From Dyadobacter bucti (GTDB taxonomy: Bacteria > Bacteroidota > Bacteroidia > Cytophagales > Spirosomataceae): 48,001 bases of DNA. The stretch spans positions 1-48,001 of the forward strand of contig NZ_SWFP01000020.1 of the NCBI RefSeq assembly GCF_005869225.1, read 5' to 3'. Made by a program: the position numbers and the translations under genes. How positions within the stretch are numbered: position 1 is the first letter of the stretch; the number at the start of each line of letters is the position of its first letter. Below the pieces are notes generated by a model, which saw only the letters and a list, made by a program, of their open reading frames with translations, was not told where the DNA came from and made no database searches. Of the stretch, positions 18,226 to 27,630 are shown piece after piece.

Positions 18226-18723
18226 CTAAATGTTCGACACATTAATTTCTACAATGGTATCAGCGTAGTTATTATCAGGACCATCTTCAAAACCGAGCGT
18301 GGCAGAATTTTCGTTTTGATTCAACAGCCGGCCGCTAGCAAACGCTTTATGTGGCGGTAACCAATCTTTGATTGTCAAAGGAATAACATTGACAGCACCT
18401 GTAGCATCAGGCCGATTAAAAAGTTCGAATGTTTCAACCTTTGTGCAACCTTCCTTAGGCTTTCGGATGCTATGTAGTTGTTTTTTATCTTTTGTGTAAA
18501 TTTTGAGTTCGTGTTCATCAAGGCAATTGATTGTAACTTTGATCGTTACCTTCTGTCCAGGCAGAACATTAAATTCGTATTGATGGCCAATGTTGCCGTC
18601 CATCAATCTTGAATTTCCACTCATTTTACCTAGCGGCTTTCCTTCTTCAATTGATGGAGACGTAAAAGCTGATAAAGCTATCACCATAATAGCTGCTATT
18701 GAGGCAATCATTTTTGATTTCAT
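18226..18723 (-). CDS. Secreted protein of unknown function
   Basis: 165 residues from ATG 18723, which gives the signal peptide MKSKMIASIAAIMVIALSAF; the upstream ATG at 18780 would place 19 charged residues in front. The mature protein has a beta-sandwich-like pattern (HQYEFNVLPGQKVTIKVTIN) and two Cys. No family recognised. It may be paired in function with the convergent secreted protein, but the sequence does not show it. Confidence 0.65.
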   Translation of the reverse strand: MKSKMIASIAAIMVIALSAFTSPSIEEGKPLGKMSGNSRLMDGNIGHQYEFNVLPGQKVTIKVTINCLDEHELKIYTKDKKQLHSIRKPKEGCTKVETFELFNRPDATGAVNVIPLTIKDWLPPHKAFASGRLLNQNENSATLGFEDGPDNNYADTIVEINVSNI

Positions 18724-19071
18724 TTCTTTTTTTGTTTTCAGGTTTACTGATTTGAGTGGCCTACCTAGCAACCCCATCATTGCTTTTTAAAGCAAAAAAC
18801 ATCTGACCAATATCTTCTAAAACCCAACTTTTGGGGCAAGCGGTATTAAATCAGTGGTGAAAGGATACTAAATCATGGTAAATGATTTTTACCTCAAACT
18901 AAGTCACTATAAATCAATGGTTTATATTATTCTTATTGGGTAATGTTTACCCAAATTATGGTGTAAAGCTACATATCCGTCATATCGGACACATCGGTAT
19001 AATCCAATTTTTGAGCAAACAATCTGCCACCCTTGCAATCAACTCCTTCTACGGATATAATAATTTCGTGT

Positions 19072-19153
19072 GAGGCTGTGGCGAAACAGCAGACGCGACA
19101 GGCTTAAATCCTGTTTCTTCGGAGTGTAGGTGCAAATCCTATCAGCCTTACCA
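19072..19153 (+). tRNA. tRNA-Leu (anticodon UAA)
   Basis: Acceptor GAGGCTG pairs with CAGCCTT, followed by A and an encoded CCA. The anticodon stem ACAGG/CCTGT encloses CTTAAAT (anticodon TAA), with a long variable arm as in class II tRNAs. The T-loop is TGCAAAT instead of TTCAAAT, which is atypical and suggests a mobile-element or decaying tRNA. Confidence 0.75.
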
Positions 19154-19164
19154 TACTTTTCTAC

Positions 19165-19241
19165 GGGTATATAGCTTAGCGGTCTAAAGCCATTAGCTCA
19201 TAACTGATTGATCTCTGGTTCAAGTCCAGATATACCTACCA
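19165..19241 (+). tRNA. tRNA with CAU anticodon (Met or Ile2)
   Basis: Acceptor GGGTATA/TATACCT, D-stem GCTT/AAGC, anticodon stem ATTAG/CTGAT around CTCATAA, T-arm TCTGG-TTCAAGT-CCAGA, encoded CCA. It starts 11 bp after tRNA-Leu. CAU may be elongator Met or, if lysidine-modified, Ile; the sequence alone does not decide. Confidence 0.85.
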
Positions 19242-19330
19242 CTAATCCCCGCAGGCAGCACCAAGCTTTCTTAATGATAACTTCCCGATAGTCATGAATA
19301 TAAGACCAAAACCCTCAAAAGGTTACACAC

Positions 19331-20934
19331 TTAATTACCTTTTAAAAGTTCTGTGGCTTCTGTAAATCCTTGTTCGGAAGCTTTTTTAAGCCATTCATTT
19401 GATTTATTAATGTCGCTTTTAACAAACAGGTTGCCATTTCTATATATTAATCCAACAACGTACTGGGCAATTGGATTGCCTCTTGTAGCAACCAAAAATG
19501 TTTCACTCCATTCTTCTGCATATTCTGTATCAATATCAATTACTTTTTTAATCAATATGTTGGATTGATCAAGGTCTTTTTCAACACCAGTGCCATTTCT
19601 ATACATTAACGCTAATGCATAAGTAGCTCTGCCATCATTTTGTTCTGACAAGCTAACATAGCGATTGAATGCCTTTTTGTAAAATTCATTTGCTATCACT
19701 TGATCTTTTATCACTCCTAACCCATGCTCATACATATGTCCAATTCTATAATCACATGTTGCGCGGTCAAATTCAGGCTTTTTGTACCAATCAAGTGCCT
19801 TAGCATAGTCTAGCTTAACTCCTAGTCCCTTTTCACACATAAGCCCTAATGCAAATTGGTTGGTTTCATCACTCATATAGCCAGAGGGTTTAGAAGTGCT
19901 ATATAGCCTATATGCTTCAGAATAATTCAGTGAAATCTCTTCTATTTGACCTAATCGCATTTGTGCGTCACCATTTCCGAGAGTGGCGGATTTCTTGTAC
20001 CATAACAATATCTGTTCTTTCATTGTCGCAACACCTTCCTCTAATGGTCTATCAGAGGGTCTTATTGAACTGTCTTCGTACAAATCTCCTAGCCAAAACA
20101 TTGCTTCCGCATTAACGCTTAGAGCGGCCTTTCTAAGCCAAAACATTGCTTTTCTAGGATTCTTAGTTTCTTCGTCATTTGAAATCTTTTTGTAGAATAA
20201 ATTTCGTTTACCTACAGAGAGCTGTGCCTTAACATCGCCAGATTCAGCTAATGATAGATCTTCTTCTTCAGAATTAAGAGGGACGTAGCTATAAAGTTTT
20301 CTTCCATTCTTATAAACCGAGTAGAACCCATTTCGCACCTTCATCTCTTCAAGACGTTGAAACTCTAGTCTCTGGCGTTCTTCATTTCGCTGTCGTTCAA
20401 GTTCCCGTCGATTTTGTTCATTAATTCGCTGCTCTTCCCGTGCGTTTTGCTTTGCTATCATAGCGTCAAGCAGGACATTGCCGACAGCATCAATGGCATC
20501 AGACGTTTGTTTGGTATTAATGGTCTGTTGTTGCTGGTTTTTAGCTATTCTGTCTTGTTGTGTTTTGTACCGAACCTCCTGTTGGGACTTTATTTCACTT
20601 TCCTGAGCAACCTTCTCATCCTGAAGCCTTTTTTTATTTTCTTCCAGCGCTTGCTGTTGTTCCGCGTTCCTGTGCCATTCGTCTTCTTGCCTGGAAACTT
20701 CAGATAGTGCCTGCTTCTTTGTGTTTTCGCAGTTACAGAGCGCCCTAGAATGTGGGTCATGAGGGCGTTCACATGCAGTTTTACCGTCTGCGACATGTGT
20801 ATGACCCTTTTCATAACAACCAGCTCGTCTAATACAATCATCCATATCCTTAGCTGCCTTACTACGCAAGCTTTCAAAACTTGCTTGCTGGGAAACATTT
20901 TGTGAATACAGGTTAGTCGAAATGGAATTGCAAC
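19331..20934 (-). pseudogene. Sel1-repeat (TPR-like) protein, 5' end lost to IS insertion
   Basis: The open frame begins at the IS boundary (KGCNSISTNLYSQNVSQQAS) and runs to TAA 19331. A Cys-rich stretch (CYEKGHTHVADGKTACERPH), then a long Gln/Glu/Arg-rich coiled coil (about residues 60-190 from the TTG at 20869), precedes at least five Sel1/TPR-like repeats. Examples are ALGLMCEKGLGVKLDYAKAL, YRIGHMYEHGLGV, YALALMYRNGTGVEKD and YVVGLIYRNGN. Such repeats serve as protein-binding scaffolds, often outside the cytoplasm. GC-N near the start may be a lipobox Cys. An orphan signal-peptide-like start across the IS (22350) could be its missing end, although the rejoined frame is off by one. Confidence 0.75.
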
Positions 20935-20978
20935 CTTTTGTTGGAGGAATTTAATAGGCTATATTTTCTGACATCTTT

Positions 20979-21057
20979 CTGGGGAATCTTCCATTCCCCA
21001 GACCCCTTGGAACCTCTATCTAATTGAGGGGCCATAAGCCGCTCAATTAGATAGAGG
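20979..21057. terminator. Tandem hairpins at IS3 3' end
   Basis: The first stem is CTGGGGAAT/ATTCCCCAG (20979-21001). The second is a perfect 16-bp stem CCTCTATCTAATTGAG/CTCAATTAGATAGAGG (21013-21028 with 21042-21057). Likely transcription terminators that insulate the IS. Confidence 0.65.
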
Positions 21058-21086
21058 GCTTGATTTCACTTCTTCGATTCGGGCTA

Positions 21087-21926
21087 TCAAGCTGCTTTTT
21101 GCTCGTTTAGTAGCTTTTCTTCAAAGGCCTGAGGGCTCAAATATCCTAGTGATGAATGTCTTCTTTTTCTATTATACCACACCTCAATAAATTCAAAAAT
21201 TGCCAGTTTTGCCTCTTGTTTACCTTTAAATTCGCGATGATAAACCATCTCTGTTTTCAGCGTCTTAAAAAAGCTTTCAGCTGGTGCATTATCCCAACAG
21301 TCACCTTTCCGACTCATACTCTGGGTGATAGGTAAACCAACCAGCTGCTTACGGAACTCACTGCACGCGTATTGAATTCCTCTATCTGAATGAAACAGTA
21401 ATGGTTTGTTTATAGGATAGCACTTTAAAGCCATTTTGAAAGCCGCTACGCTGGTGTCTTCGGCTCTCATTGTCTCACTCAGCGCCCAACCCACTACCTT
21501 ACGATTTGCAAGATCAAGTATTGCTGTAAGATAAATCCAGCCTTCTCCGGTCTTAATATATGTCAGATCTGATACCCATTTTTCTCCAAGCTTTTCTGCT
21601 GTAAAATCTCTATTCAGATGATTTTCAAACACTTGATAAATATGGTTACTATCAGTAGTTTGTATCCGGTATTTCTTCCGGACAATACTTTTTAGACCAA
21701 TTTTTCTCATTACTCTGGCTACCCGTGGGCGCGATACCCGGAAACCTTTTGCTTGCAATTCCACTGTAACGCGCGGGCTACCGTAGCATCCTTTATTTTC
21801 TTCATAAACTTCGCGGATATGAAGAGATAATTCTTGGTGTTCCTGCTGACGTTTACCTACTGGCTCTTTTAACCAATAATAATAGCTGCTAACGCTCTCG
21901 CCGAGCATTTTACACATCTTTGCCAC
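21087..21926 (-). CDS. IS3-family transposase OrfB (DDE integrase core)
   Basis: 279 residues from ATG 21926, with the frame extending upstream to the slippery site (RFRFIKANQGIYPV). It has an HTH_21-like segment (GCYGSPRVTVEL) and an rve integrase core with catalytic D in VSDLTYI, D in FHSDRGIQY and E in NAPAESFFKTLK. It is expressed mainly as an OrfAB fusion in this family. It appears intact and complete. Confidence 0.95.
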   Translation of the reverse strand: MAKMCKMLGESVSSYYYWLKEPVGKRQQEHQELSLHIREVYEENKGCYGSPRVTVELQAKGFRVSRPRVARVMRKIGLKSIVRKKYRIQTTDSNHIYQVFENHLNRDFTAEKLGEKWVSDLTYIKTGEGWIYLTAILDLANRKVVGWALSETMRAEDTSVAAFKMALKCYPINKPLLFHSDRGIQYACSEFRKQLVGLPITQSMSRKGDCWDNAPAESFFKTLKTEMVYHREFKGKQEAKLAIFEFIEVWYNRKRRHSSLGYLSPQAFEEKLLNEQKAA

Positions 21927-21949
21927 CGGATAGATTCCTTGATTAGCTT

Positions 21950-22255
21950 TTATAAATCGGAACCGTTCCGTTCGCCCCTGGAAAAGATGCGTACTGCCTT
22001 TTTTAATATCTCGTGTTCAAGTTTTACCTCCCGAAGCTCTCTTTCTAATTGTCGGATCCGTTTTTGTTCCTCCGTCAAACCTTCAACTTTTTCTCGAAAA
22101 TCAGGCTTATTAAAACTTGCGCGCCATTTACTGATACGACCTGCATCAAGCCCGAGCTCAGCCGCTGCCGCACTCACCGAGCCTTTAGCTTCTGACAGTT
22201 CTACTGCCATCCTTTTGAAAGATTCGTCAAACACCCGTCGTTTTCTCATAGTCAA
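21950..22255 (-). CDS. IS3-family transposase OrfA (HTH)
   Basis: 101 residues, with an HTH_Tnp_1 domain (RRVFDESFKRMAVELSEAKG, then AAAELGLDAGRISKWRASF) followed by a leucine-zipper-like coiled coil. The A-AAA-AAG heptamer falls in the zero frame at codons 84-86, near the C-terminus, where -1 frameshifting joins it to OrfB. Confidence 0.93.
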   Translation of the reverse strand: MTMRKRRVFDESFKRMAVELSEAKGSVSAAAAELGLDAGRISKWRASFNKPDFREKVEGLTEEQKRIRQLERELREVKLEHEILKKAVRIFSRGERNGSDL

Positions 22256-22304
22256 ATTTAGTTGGAAAATTAAATCTGCCTATTTCTGCCTCCAAGCAAA
22301 TGTA

Positions 22305-22350
22305 GCAACGTCAAAACGACAAGGCCGAGAAGCAGTAAATAAAATTTCAT
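22305..22350 (-). other. Orphan signal-peptide-like start upstream of IS3
   Basis: ATG 22350 opens MKFYLLLLGLVVLT before the IS boundary. It looks like the signal peptide of an exported protein, probably the Sel1 lipoprotein. Rejoining across one GCAAC leaves the frame one base out, so a second lesion or another origin must be allowed. Confidence 0.35.
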
Positions 22351-22494
22351 AGGGAGGATTTAAATGTTGTAGTAAACAACTGGTTTTGCTAACATGAAAA
22401 TAAGTTGGTGTTTTTATATAACCAAAGGAAAACTTGCCGGATTATTAAAAGGGCATTTTCATAATACCTTAATAGACCGGCAGTTACATAATAC

Positions 22495-22566
22495 AATCTC
22501 TTAGCTCAATGGATAGAGCAACAGGCTTCTACCCTGTGTGTCTTGGTTCAAGTCCAAGAGAGATTG
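22495..22566 (+). tRNA. tRNA-Arg (anticodon UCU)
   Basis: Acceptor AATCTCT/AGAGATT, D-arm GCTC...GAGC, anticodon stem ACAGG/CCTGT with loop CTTCTAC (TCT), T-arm CTTGG-TTCAAGT-CCAAG, discriminator G. CCA is not encoded (CCC follows). Confidence 0.85.
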
Positions 22567-22642
22567 CCCCCCTTCATTCACTAGCAGATCTGGTTTACAA
22601 GCCTGCAAAGAACTGCTGAGCAGGTAGGCACATAGAATTATT

Positions 22643-22716
22643 ATCGAAGTGATCTAATGGTAGCATATCAGTCTCCAAAACTGCTCGTCCTGGTTCAAGT
22701 CCGGGCTTCGGTGCCA
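22643..22716 (+). tRNA. tRNA-Trp (anticodon CCA)
   Basis: Acceptor ATCGAAG/CTTCGGT with discriminator G and encoded CCA. Anticodon loop CTCCAAA; the anticodon stem has four good pairs and one mismatch. T-arm CCTGG-TTCAAGT-CCGGG. The D-stem is weak. A slightly degenerate tRNA, of the kind found in phage or plasmid tRNA sets. Confidence 0.75.
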
Positions 22717-22867
22717 AATGGGGTGTGGGCAATCGCTGATTAAGTAGCAACAACTCCTTACAGATTTAGAAGTTTACGTCGTACATGTTCAAACAATATC
22801 TTTAAGTATTAAAAGGTGAGTTGCCTAATAATTATATCTTTGAGAAACTACTCTAAATTAGAAAAAC

Positions 22868-23959
22868 GTGAAAATTCTTTTGCACTCTTTGATGTACTTG
22901 CTGTGTTTTTTACTTATTCAGGTAACTTTTGCCCAACCGCCCGGCAATAGTTGTGACGCAGGTTACCAAGCTCTTCATCAGAAATTAAAGCTGAAATCTG
23001 ATAGAGAGTTATTAAATATGGTCTATAATCTATACGAATTGACAGAGAGTAGTAGTAGCGGAAGTTCCAGTAATACTAATGCGTCGTTAATAATTCCCAA
23101 TAAATTAGACGCCGCTTATAGTTCTAATAAAAAGAAGGTGAAAAATGCATTCAAGCATCATAAAAACGAACAGAATGTTATCCTTAGCATTGACGAGAAA
23201 ATAGACCTTGTCAGCAGTTTCTATACGGATGCTGCTTTTCAGAAAGTAACAGACGCGTGGTTGGAATGTATTAGAGTAAGCAATGGCATTCCGTATAGCA
23301 CCATAACACAAAACACAAAATCCGAGGTTCTTGTGACATTTGTGCTGCCATATAGCCAATATTCTAATAAAAGGGTAAAAGTTAAGAGTATAAGCTCTTC
23401 TAGTAACTTGGTGTTCTCACCGGAAGGATCTCAAATACAAGAGGGATCAGTAGTCAATTATGATAATAACAATTATACATTGATGTTTAAGCGTAAAGAG
23501 GGAAATACAGATATTGGATCAGTAATGATCATGCTTTCGAAAGGCACAATCGCCCCTATACACATACCGGTTGCAGGTGCGACATACGAACGTAGGATGG
23601 TTAAGGAAACTTTGACAATTAAGACCAGAACCGATGTAAGTTCTAATTGGTTTAAGTTTCAGTTGCCGGATGGTAGTGAGCAAGTTATTACTTTTAAAAA
23701 CGCCAATGGTAGTCATTATAAATTAATTTTAGAGGATATTAAAACAAACATAAAGAACAAAAATGTTACTATAAAGAGTGTTGAATACATTCCAAAAACG
23801 GGAGGGATTCGCGATTATGCGTCTAGAGGAGTAGGCGTGGAACCTAATAACACACTCAATTTGGACATATATGTTCATACTGGCGAGAAACAAATGACTG
23901 GTGAACTAAAGGTAGACTATGAAGTTAAGCGCCTAGTTTGCGTGGAAAACTGCCCATAA
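22868..23959 (+). CDS. Secreted protein of unknown function (363 aa)
   Basis: A signal peptide (MKILLHSLMYLLCFLLIQVT, cleavage after FAQ) precedes a helical N-terminal region (residues 30-140) with a Ser/Asn linker. A long beta-rich C-terminal half (about 150-355) ends VCVENCP. The C-terminal Cys pair may form a disulfide. A strong terminator follows. It sits between the tRNA pair and a decayed ArdC gene, so it is probably accessory DNA. No family recognised. Confidence 0.7.
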   Translation: MKILLHSLMYLLCFLLIQVTFAQPPGNSCDAGYQALHQKLKLKSDRELLNMVYNLYELTESSSSGSSSNTNASLIIPNKLDAAYSSNKKKVKNAFKHHKNEQNVILSIDEKIDLVSSFYTDAAFQKVTDAWLECIRVSNGIPYSTITQNTKSEVLVTFVLPYSQYSNKRVKVKSISSSSNLVFSPEGSQIQEGSVVNYDNNNYTLMFKRKEGNTDIGSVMIMLSKGTIAPIHIPVAGATYERRMVKETLTIKTRTDVSSNWFKFQLPDGSEQVITFKNANGSHYKLILEDIKTNIKNKNVTIKSVEYIPKTGGIRDYASRGVGVEPNNTLNLDIYVHTGEKQMTGELKVDYEVKRLVCVENCP

Positions 23960-24001
23960 ACTGTTTATATCAACGAACTAAGGGAAACTGAATTGATCGG
24001 A

Positions 24002-24042
24002 CAGACAAGACAGACACCCCTATAGGGTGGATGTCCTGTCTG
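24002..24042 (+). terminator. Rho-independent terminator
   Basis: Nested stems CAGACA/TGTCTG, GACA/TGTC and CACCC/GGGTG around a CTATA loop, 43 bp after the upstream stop. Confidence 0.75.
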
Positions 24043-24079
24043 TGTCGTTAATAATAAGCCAGTGCTGCGATTGGCATCA

Positions 24080-24984
24080 TAAAATAAAAGCTATTGAGCA
24101 GCCATGGATGGATGAATATATCGGTTTTCATACGCCGGTGAATGCTGAAACCGGCAAGTAGTATAAAGGAAGTAATTTCTTCATGCTGAACCTGGATGGT
24201 TATATCAAGACATTCCAGTCGCCGACATACGCCACTTTTAAACAGTGGAACAAGCTGGGCGAACGGATCAAAAAGGATCAAAAAGGCGAAAGCCCATCCC
24301 CTATTATTAAATATGATGTGGTCGAGAAACTTGACGATGAAGGCAAAATCAAAAAATCAGGATGGCTGAAGCAGTACTGGGTTTTTAATGAATCCCAGCT
24401 TGCCGGGTTTAAAGGTGTGGAGCGATCAGAACCGCGTGAGGAGTTTGAAGGCTATGCCGAATTTGACCAGTTTATCGAAAGAACCGGCATCACGATTATC
24501 ACCGGTCAATCACCGGGTGCATTTTTCAACCAGTGGTCAAATACAGTATACATGCCACCAGCAGGCAATTTCATCGACACGCAGGGTGACAGCGCAAAAG
24601 TCAATTACTACAATGTGGAAGCCCATGAAGTCACACACGCCACCGGCCACCCTACCCGACTGAACCGAAATATGCTTGGCAAGTACGGTTCCAAGGAATA
24701 CGCCGAAGAAGAAATGATCGCAGAATTCGGTTCGGTCCTGCTGCTGCACAAATTCGGCATTGCGCTGGTTCCGACGGAAAACAGTGTGTACCTATGCCGC
24801 AGCCTGGTCGAAACGATTGAAGGCCGACCCTACCCTGTTTAATTACGTGGCCAAAGAAGCAACCCGGGACCATGACTGGCTGAATGATGCGTTTGCCAAA
24901 AAACTACCGGAGATCACGCAGCCAGCCAATGATAATTGCCAGCCGTTCGTTGCAAAGCGGTTTGAAATGCGGCGGGTTGGGTAA
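24080..24984 (+). pseudogene. ArdC-like antirestriction protein, nonsense and frameshift
   Basis: An ArdC-type protein: N-terminal ssDNA-binding region (FHTPVNAETGK, then YKGSNFFMLNLDGYIKTFQS) and a zincin-like metallopeptidase domain with the motif HEVTHATGH plus downstream EEEMIAEFGS. In plasmids and ICEs such proteins protect incoming DNA from host restriction. Three lesions are visible. The extreme N-terminus is missing, an in-frame TAG lies at 24159-24161 within the N-terminal domain, and an extra T near 24790 shifts the C-terminus (YAAAWSKRLKADPTLFNYVA in the other frame). It ends against the convergent methyltransferase gene. Confidence 0.85.
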
Positions 24985-26742
24985 TTAAACAAAAGCAAAA
25001 AGTGGAGATTCTTGCAATGAATACTGGAAATCATACCAAGTATCCGTTGTAGCTTGAATACTGTGTTTTTTGGAAATGCTTTCAACCTCTTTTTCAATGT
25101 CTTGAAATGGAATGTTCTTTGCGATCTTACAAAGGTCGAGACGCATCAAATTATTTTTTGTAAATGCTCTTTTTGCGTCCAAGAACGTGATTGAGTTTAA
25201 AAATGCTTGTGTTTTTCTATGGTTTAATAATATATATGTATAAACAGCATGTTCTAGCTTATCAAATCCAAGAAAATAGCAAGTGTCATCCAGCATTAAC
25301 GGCTTTTCATTTTGCGGTAACACAAGGGTAAAATCGCTTTTTTTATAAAGTCCAGATATTGCTACCTTATATGGTTTAAATGAGTAGTCCCCAATACCAA
25401 AAATTGAATAATCAGGTTTTCCTATATATATTGATGATTTTCTTTTATCAAAAAACGATTTATTTTTTGATAAATAGGCAAAGGTTTTAGGGTATTTTTC
25501 TTCAATATAAGATGTTTTTTCACCTACTTTTGTTTGTGTTACAATGGTAAATTTCCTGGATTTACTCACAATATTGTTTTTCAAGTCAGAGCTTTTTAAC
25601 AAGCCAAAGACAAGATCATTTTCTACATCTAATATATCTGAATTCCCATTAATCAGCGAACCTTCCAAACAGTTAATCTCCATGACTGATGAGCAATCAT
25701 GTTTAAGTCCCTGACGCCAGACAATAGATGAATTCCCGTCAAAGTCTTCTGTTTCTGCATATTTCGATATGTTAGCAACAAATTTATTTTTATACCATCC
25801 AAACTCATTTTTTGGACTTTCGTCAGTATAAAAGTTATATTCAGAGCAAGTGAAATCCGCTGGCCTGTTGAGCTCGCAAAAGAAAACGCATGACTCAACT
25901 GAAGCATTAAACTCTTTCTTGGTATCGATTGAATACGTCCTTATACTACTGATTGGGTAGACCCTATCTTTCTGATCCTGAATGATGTTTTTAACAACAG
26001 AATTTTTAATCAGGAATACAAGATTACCATTTTGGCTCTTGAAATTATCCATCATCATGAGTGTAATGTACTCAGCAATATCAAAGTTTCCTTTACCTGT
26101 AATGGCATCTAAGCCCTTATGATTCTTGAAGTTGCTTTTAGCTGGCAGATTAACGGAATCTAAAGCTCCTAATTGTGAACTGGTGACCCATGGGGGGTTT
26201 CCGAGTATTAAAAACTTATCCGACTTAATGCCTTCTGCTATTAACCTAAAATTAAAGTCAAATACATTTTCGTGATGTAGATATATTTTAGGCTTATTTA
26301 GTTCCGGTTCTTCTATAAATAGGCTGAGAATGCTGAATTTCGCTTGCCATACATACGACTTATAAATCTCAACCCCGTAAATGACATCTAAATTAGTAAA
26401 AGCCTTTATCGCAGCTATTATAAAGTTACCTTCCCCAAATGTGGGTTCCAGCATTACCTCCGGGTTTATCCCTTCTTTAACAAGCTTCTCAACAATTTTA
26501 TCTGTGAGAAGTCGGTTTGTTTGGTAGTCCCCATATTCTGTATGATTCCGATTTGAAGCCAAGCCATGACCATTTAATGAATCTTTTAATTCAATAAATT
26601 CTGCATCGCTTGTAAAGAAATTCTGAATTCCACATTTATTTGCGATAACCTTATTTGCGTCATCAATTAAAACACCTTCTTTAACAGTCTGATTTAAAAA
26701 ATCAGATGCCTTAGCATCTATGATGATCTCGTATAACTTCAT
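24985..26742 (-). CDS. Type II DNA N6-adenine methyltransferase
   Basis: 585 residues. The SAM-binding motif I is at about 99-107 (EPTFGEGNF) and the catalytic motif IV NPPW at 182-185 (ILGNPPWVT), giving an N6_Mtase-type gamma-class arrangement with the target-recognition region after the catalytic part. The last third (YSFKPYKVAISGLYKKSDF) resembles TaqI-like specificity domains. It overlaps the upstream nuclease gene by ATGA (26739-26742), so translation is coupled. It protects host DNA from the cognate nuclease. No lesion seen. Confidence 0.88.
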   Translation of the reverse strand: MKLYEIIIDAKASDFLNQTVKEGVLIDDANKVIANKCGIQNFFTSDAEFIELKDSLNGHGLASNRNHTEYGDYQTNRLLTDKIVEKLVKEGINPEVMLEPTFGEGNFIIAAIKAFTNLDVIYGVEIYKSYVWQAKFSILSLFIEEPELNKPKIYLHHENVFDFNFRLIAEGIKSDKFLILGNPPWVTSSQLGALDSVNLPAKSNFKNHKGLDAITGKGNFDIAEYITLMMMDNFKSQNGNLVFLIKNSVVKNIIQDQKDRVYPISSIRTYSIDTKKEFNASVESCVFFCELNRPADFTCSEYNFYTDESPKNEFGWYKNKFVANISKYAETEDFDGNSSIVWRQGLKHDCSSVMEINCLEGSLINGNSDILDVENDLVFGLLKSSDLKNNIVSKSRKFTIVTQTKVGEKTSYIEEKYPKTFAYLSKNKSFFDKRKSSIYIGKPDYSIFGIGDYSFKPYKVAISGLYKKSDFTLVLPQNEKPLMLDDTCYFLGFDKLEHAVYTYILLNHRKTQAFLNSITFLDAKRAFTKNNLMRLDLCKIAKNIPFQDIEKEVESISKKHSIQATTDTWYDFQYSLQESPLFAFV

Positions 26743-27431
26743 ATTTTATTTACTTTGTCAATTATTTTCGTTATTCCGTCGATTTCTTTTGTAAGACTTA
26801 CAATGCGCATATACTGCAATCTCCATTGCAGAGCGTTTGATATTGTCAGATACCCCAGTTCTGGCGGGTTCTTTATAACTTGCTCAGCTAATTCACGTAA
26901 AGCTATCTCATCTCCAGGGATACCTTTATCATTAAGGTATCCTATTATATCTTCGACATTAGCTTCGTCCTTAACCATTTGTCGCAATCTTGTCGAAGTT
27001 GTAAAATCTCCTGTCCGTTCTTTTGAGACGAAAGCACATGAGACGAAATCGAGTTTTGCCGCTTTCTGCTCATCGTCATCAGCCTTATCGTAAACGAACA
27101 AAAGTAAGTTGTAACCTAAACCATATATTTTTTGTTGGGCATTTCTAAAAGGCGATGATGATTGTGGCTGTCTGATTGACGTAACCTTGATATCTGTTTC
27201 TACACTTGGTAAATCCAATCCCTTCGCTGCTGAACTAGCTCCTAAAGCAAACTTCTCTGTCAAATGAACTTTAAATTTTGATTCAATCAGGGTTCCAATG
27301 GCTTTCCCATCTGTTGTGCCATAAATTTCCGGGTGGAGTTTTGATTCATTAATACTAAACTGCTGAGCCTCTTTGATAAGACTGGCAAAATCTAGGATAG
27401 GCTTCTCTTTTGTCGAAGTTTCTTCTGCCAT
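26739..27431 (-). CDS. Type II restriction endonuclease (PD-(D/E)XK)
   Basis: 230 residues from ATG 27431 (MAEETSTKEKPIL). The in-frame extension to 27560 is unlike the family and lacks a good start. A PD-(D/E)XK active site is proposed: E50 in GTLIESKFK, D73 in KGLDLPS and D80-I81-K82 in VETDIKVTS. It is followed by the strand YNLLLFVYD and a helical C-terminus. It lies directly upstream of, and overlaps, the methyltransferase gene, the standard layout of a type II R-M operon. Specificity cannot be read from sequence. Confidence 0.8.
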   Translation of the reverse strand: MAEETSTKEKPILDFASLIKEAQQFSINESKLHPEIYGTTDGKAIGTLIESKFKVHLTEKFALGASSAAKGLDLPSVETDIKVTSIRQPQSSSPFRNAQQKIYGLGYNLLLFVYDKADDDEQKAAKLDFVSCAFVSKERTGDFTTSTRLRQMVKDEANVEDIIGYLNDKGIPGDEIALRELAEQVIKNPPELGYLTISNALQWRLQYMRIVSLTKEIDGITKIIDKVNKI

Positions 27432-27630
27432 TGACTGTAAGGGTAGGGATAATTTAATTTTAAGGAAAAACACAAGATCGTAATATTTATCAAAACAGAT
27501 GCACAAAATTTGAAAAGTGCAACCACTCCCCCTGCCGTTGATGCCGTAACTGGCTTTCAAAAAGTTAACGTTTAGTGGTTACCGGTAAGGGTGACTGCTT
27601 ATTCCGTTGCCTGATCAATAGCTTGATTGC

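Larger units (their letters stand above)
20935..22304 (-). mobile_element. IS3-family insertion sequence
   Basis: 1370 bp, flanked by GCAAC at 20930-20934 and 22305-22309. The ends are imperfect inverted repeats sharing TTTG, TTGGAGG and AATAGGC. It encodes OrfA and OrfB with an A-AAA-AAG slippery heptamer (minus strand, 22004-21998) in the OrfA frame. The -1 shift there would give the usual OrfAB transposase fusion. Two hairpins lie between the OrfB end and the IS end. Confidence 0.85.

Noticed and set aside
20979..21057. Tandem hairpins as a CRISPR or attachment site
   Set aside because: Two different palindromes inside the IS3 end, best explained as terminators.
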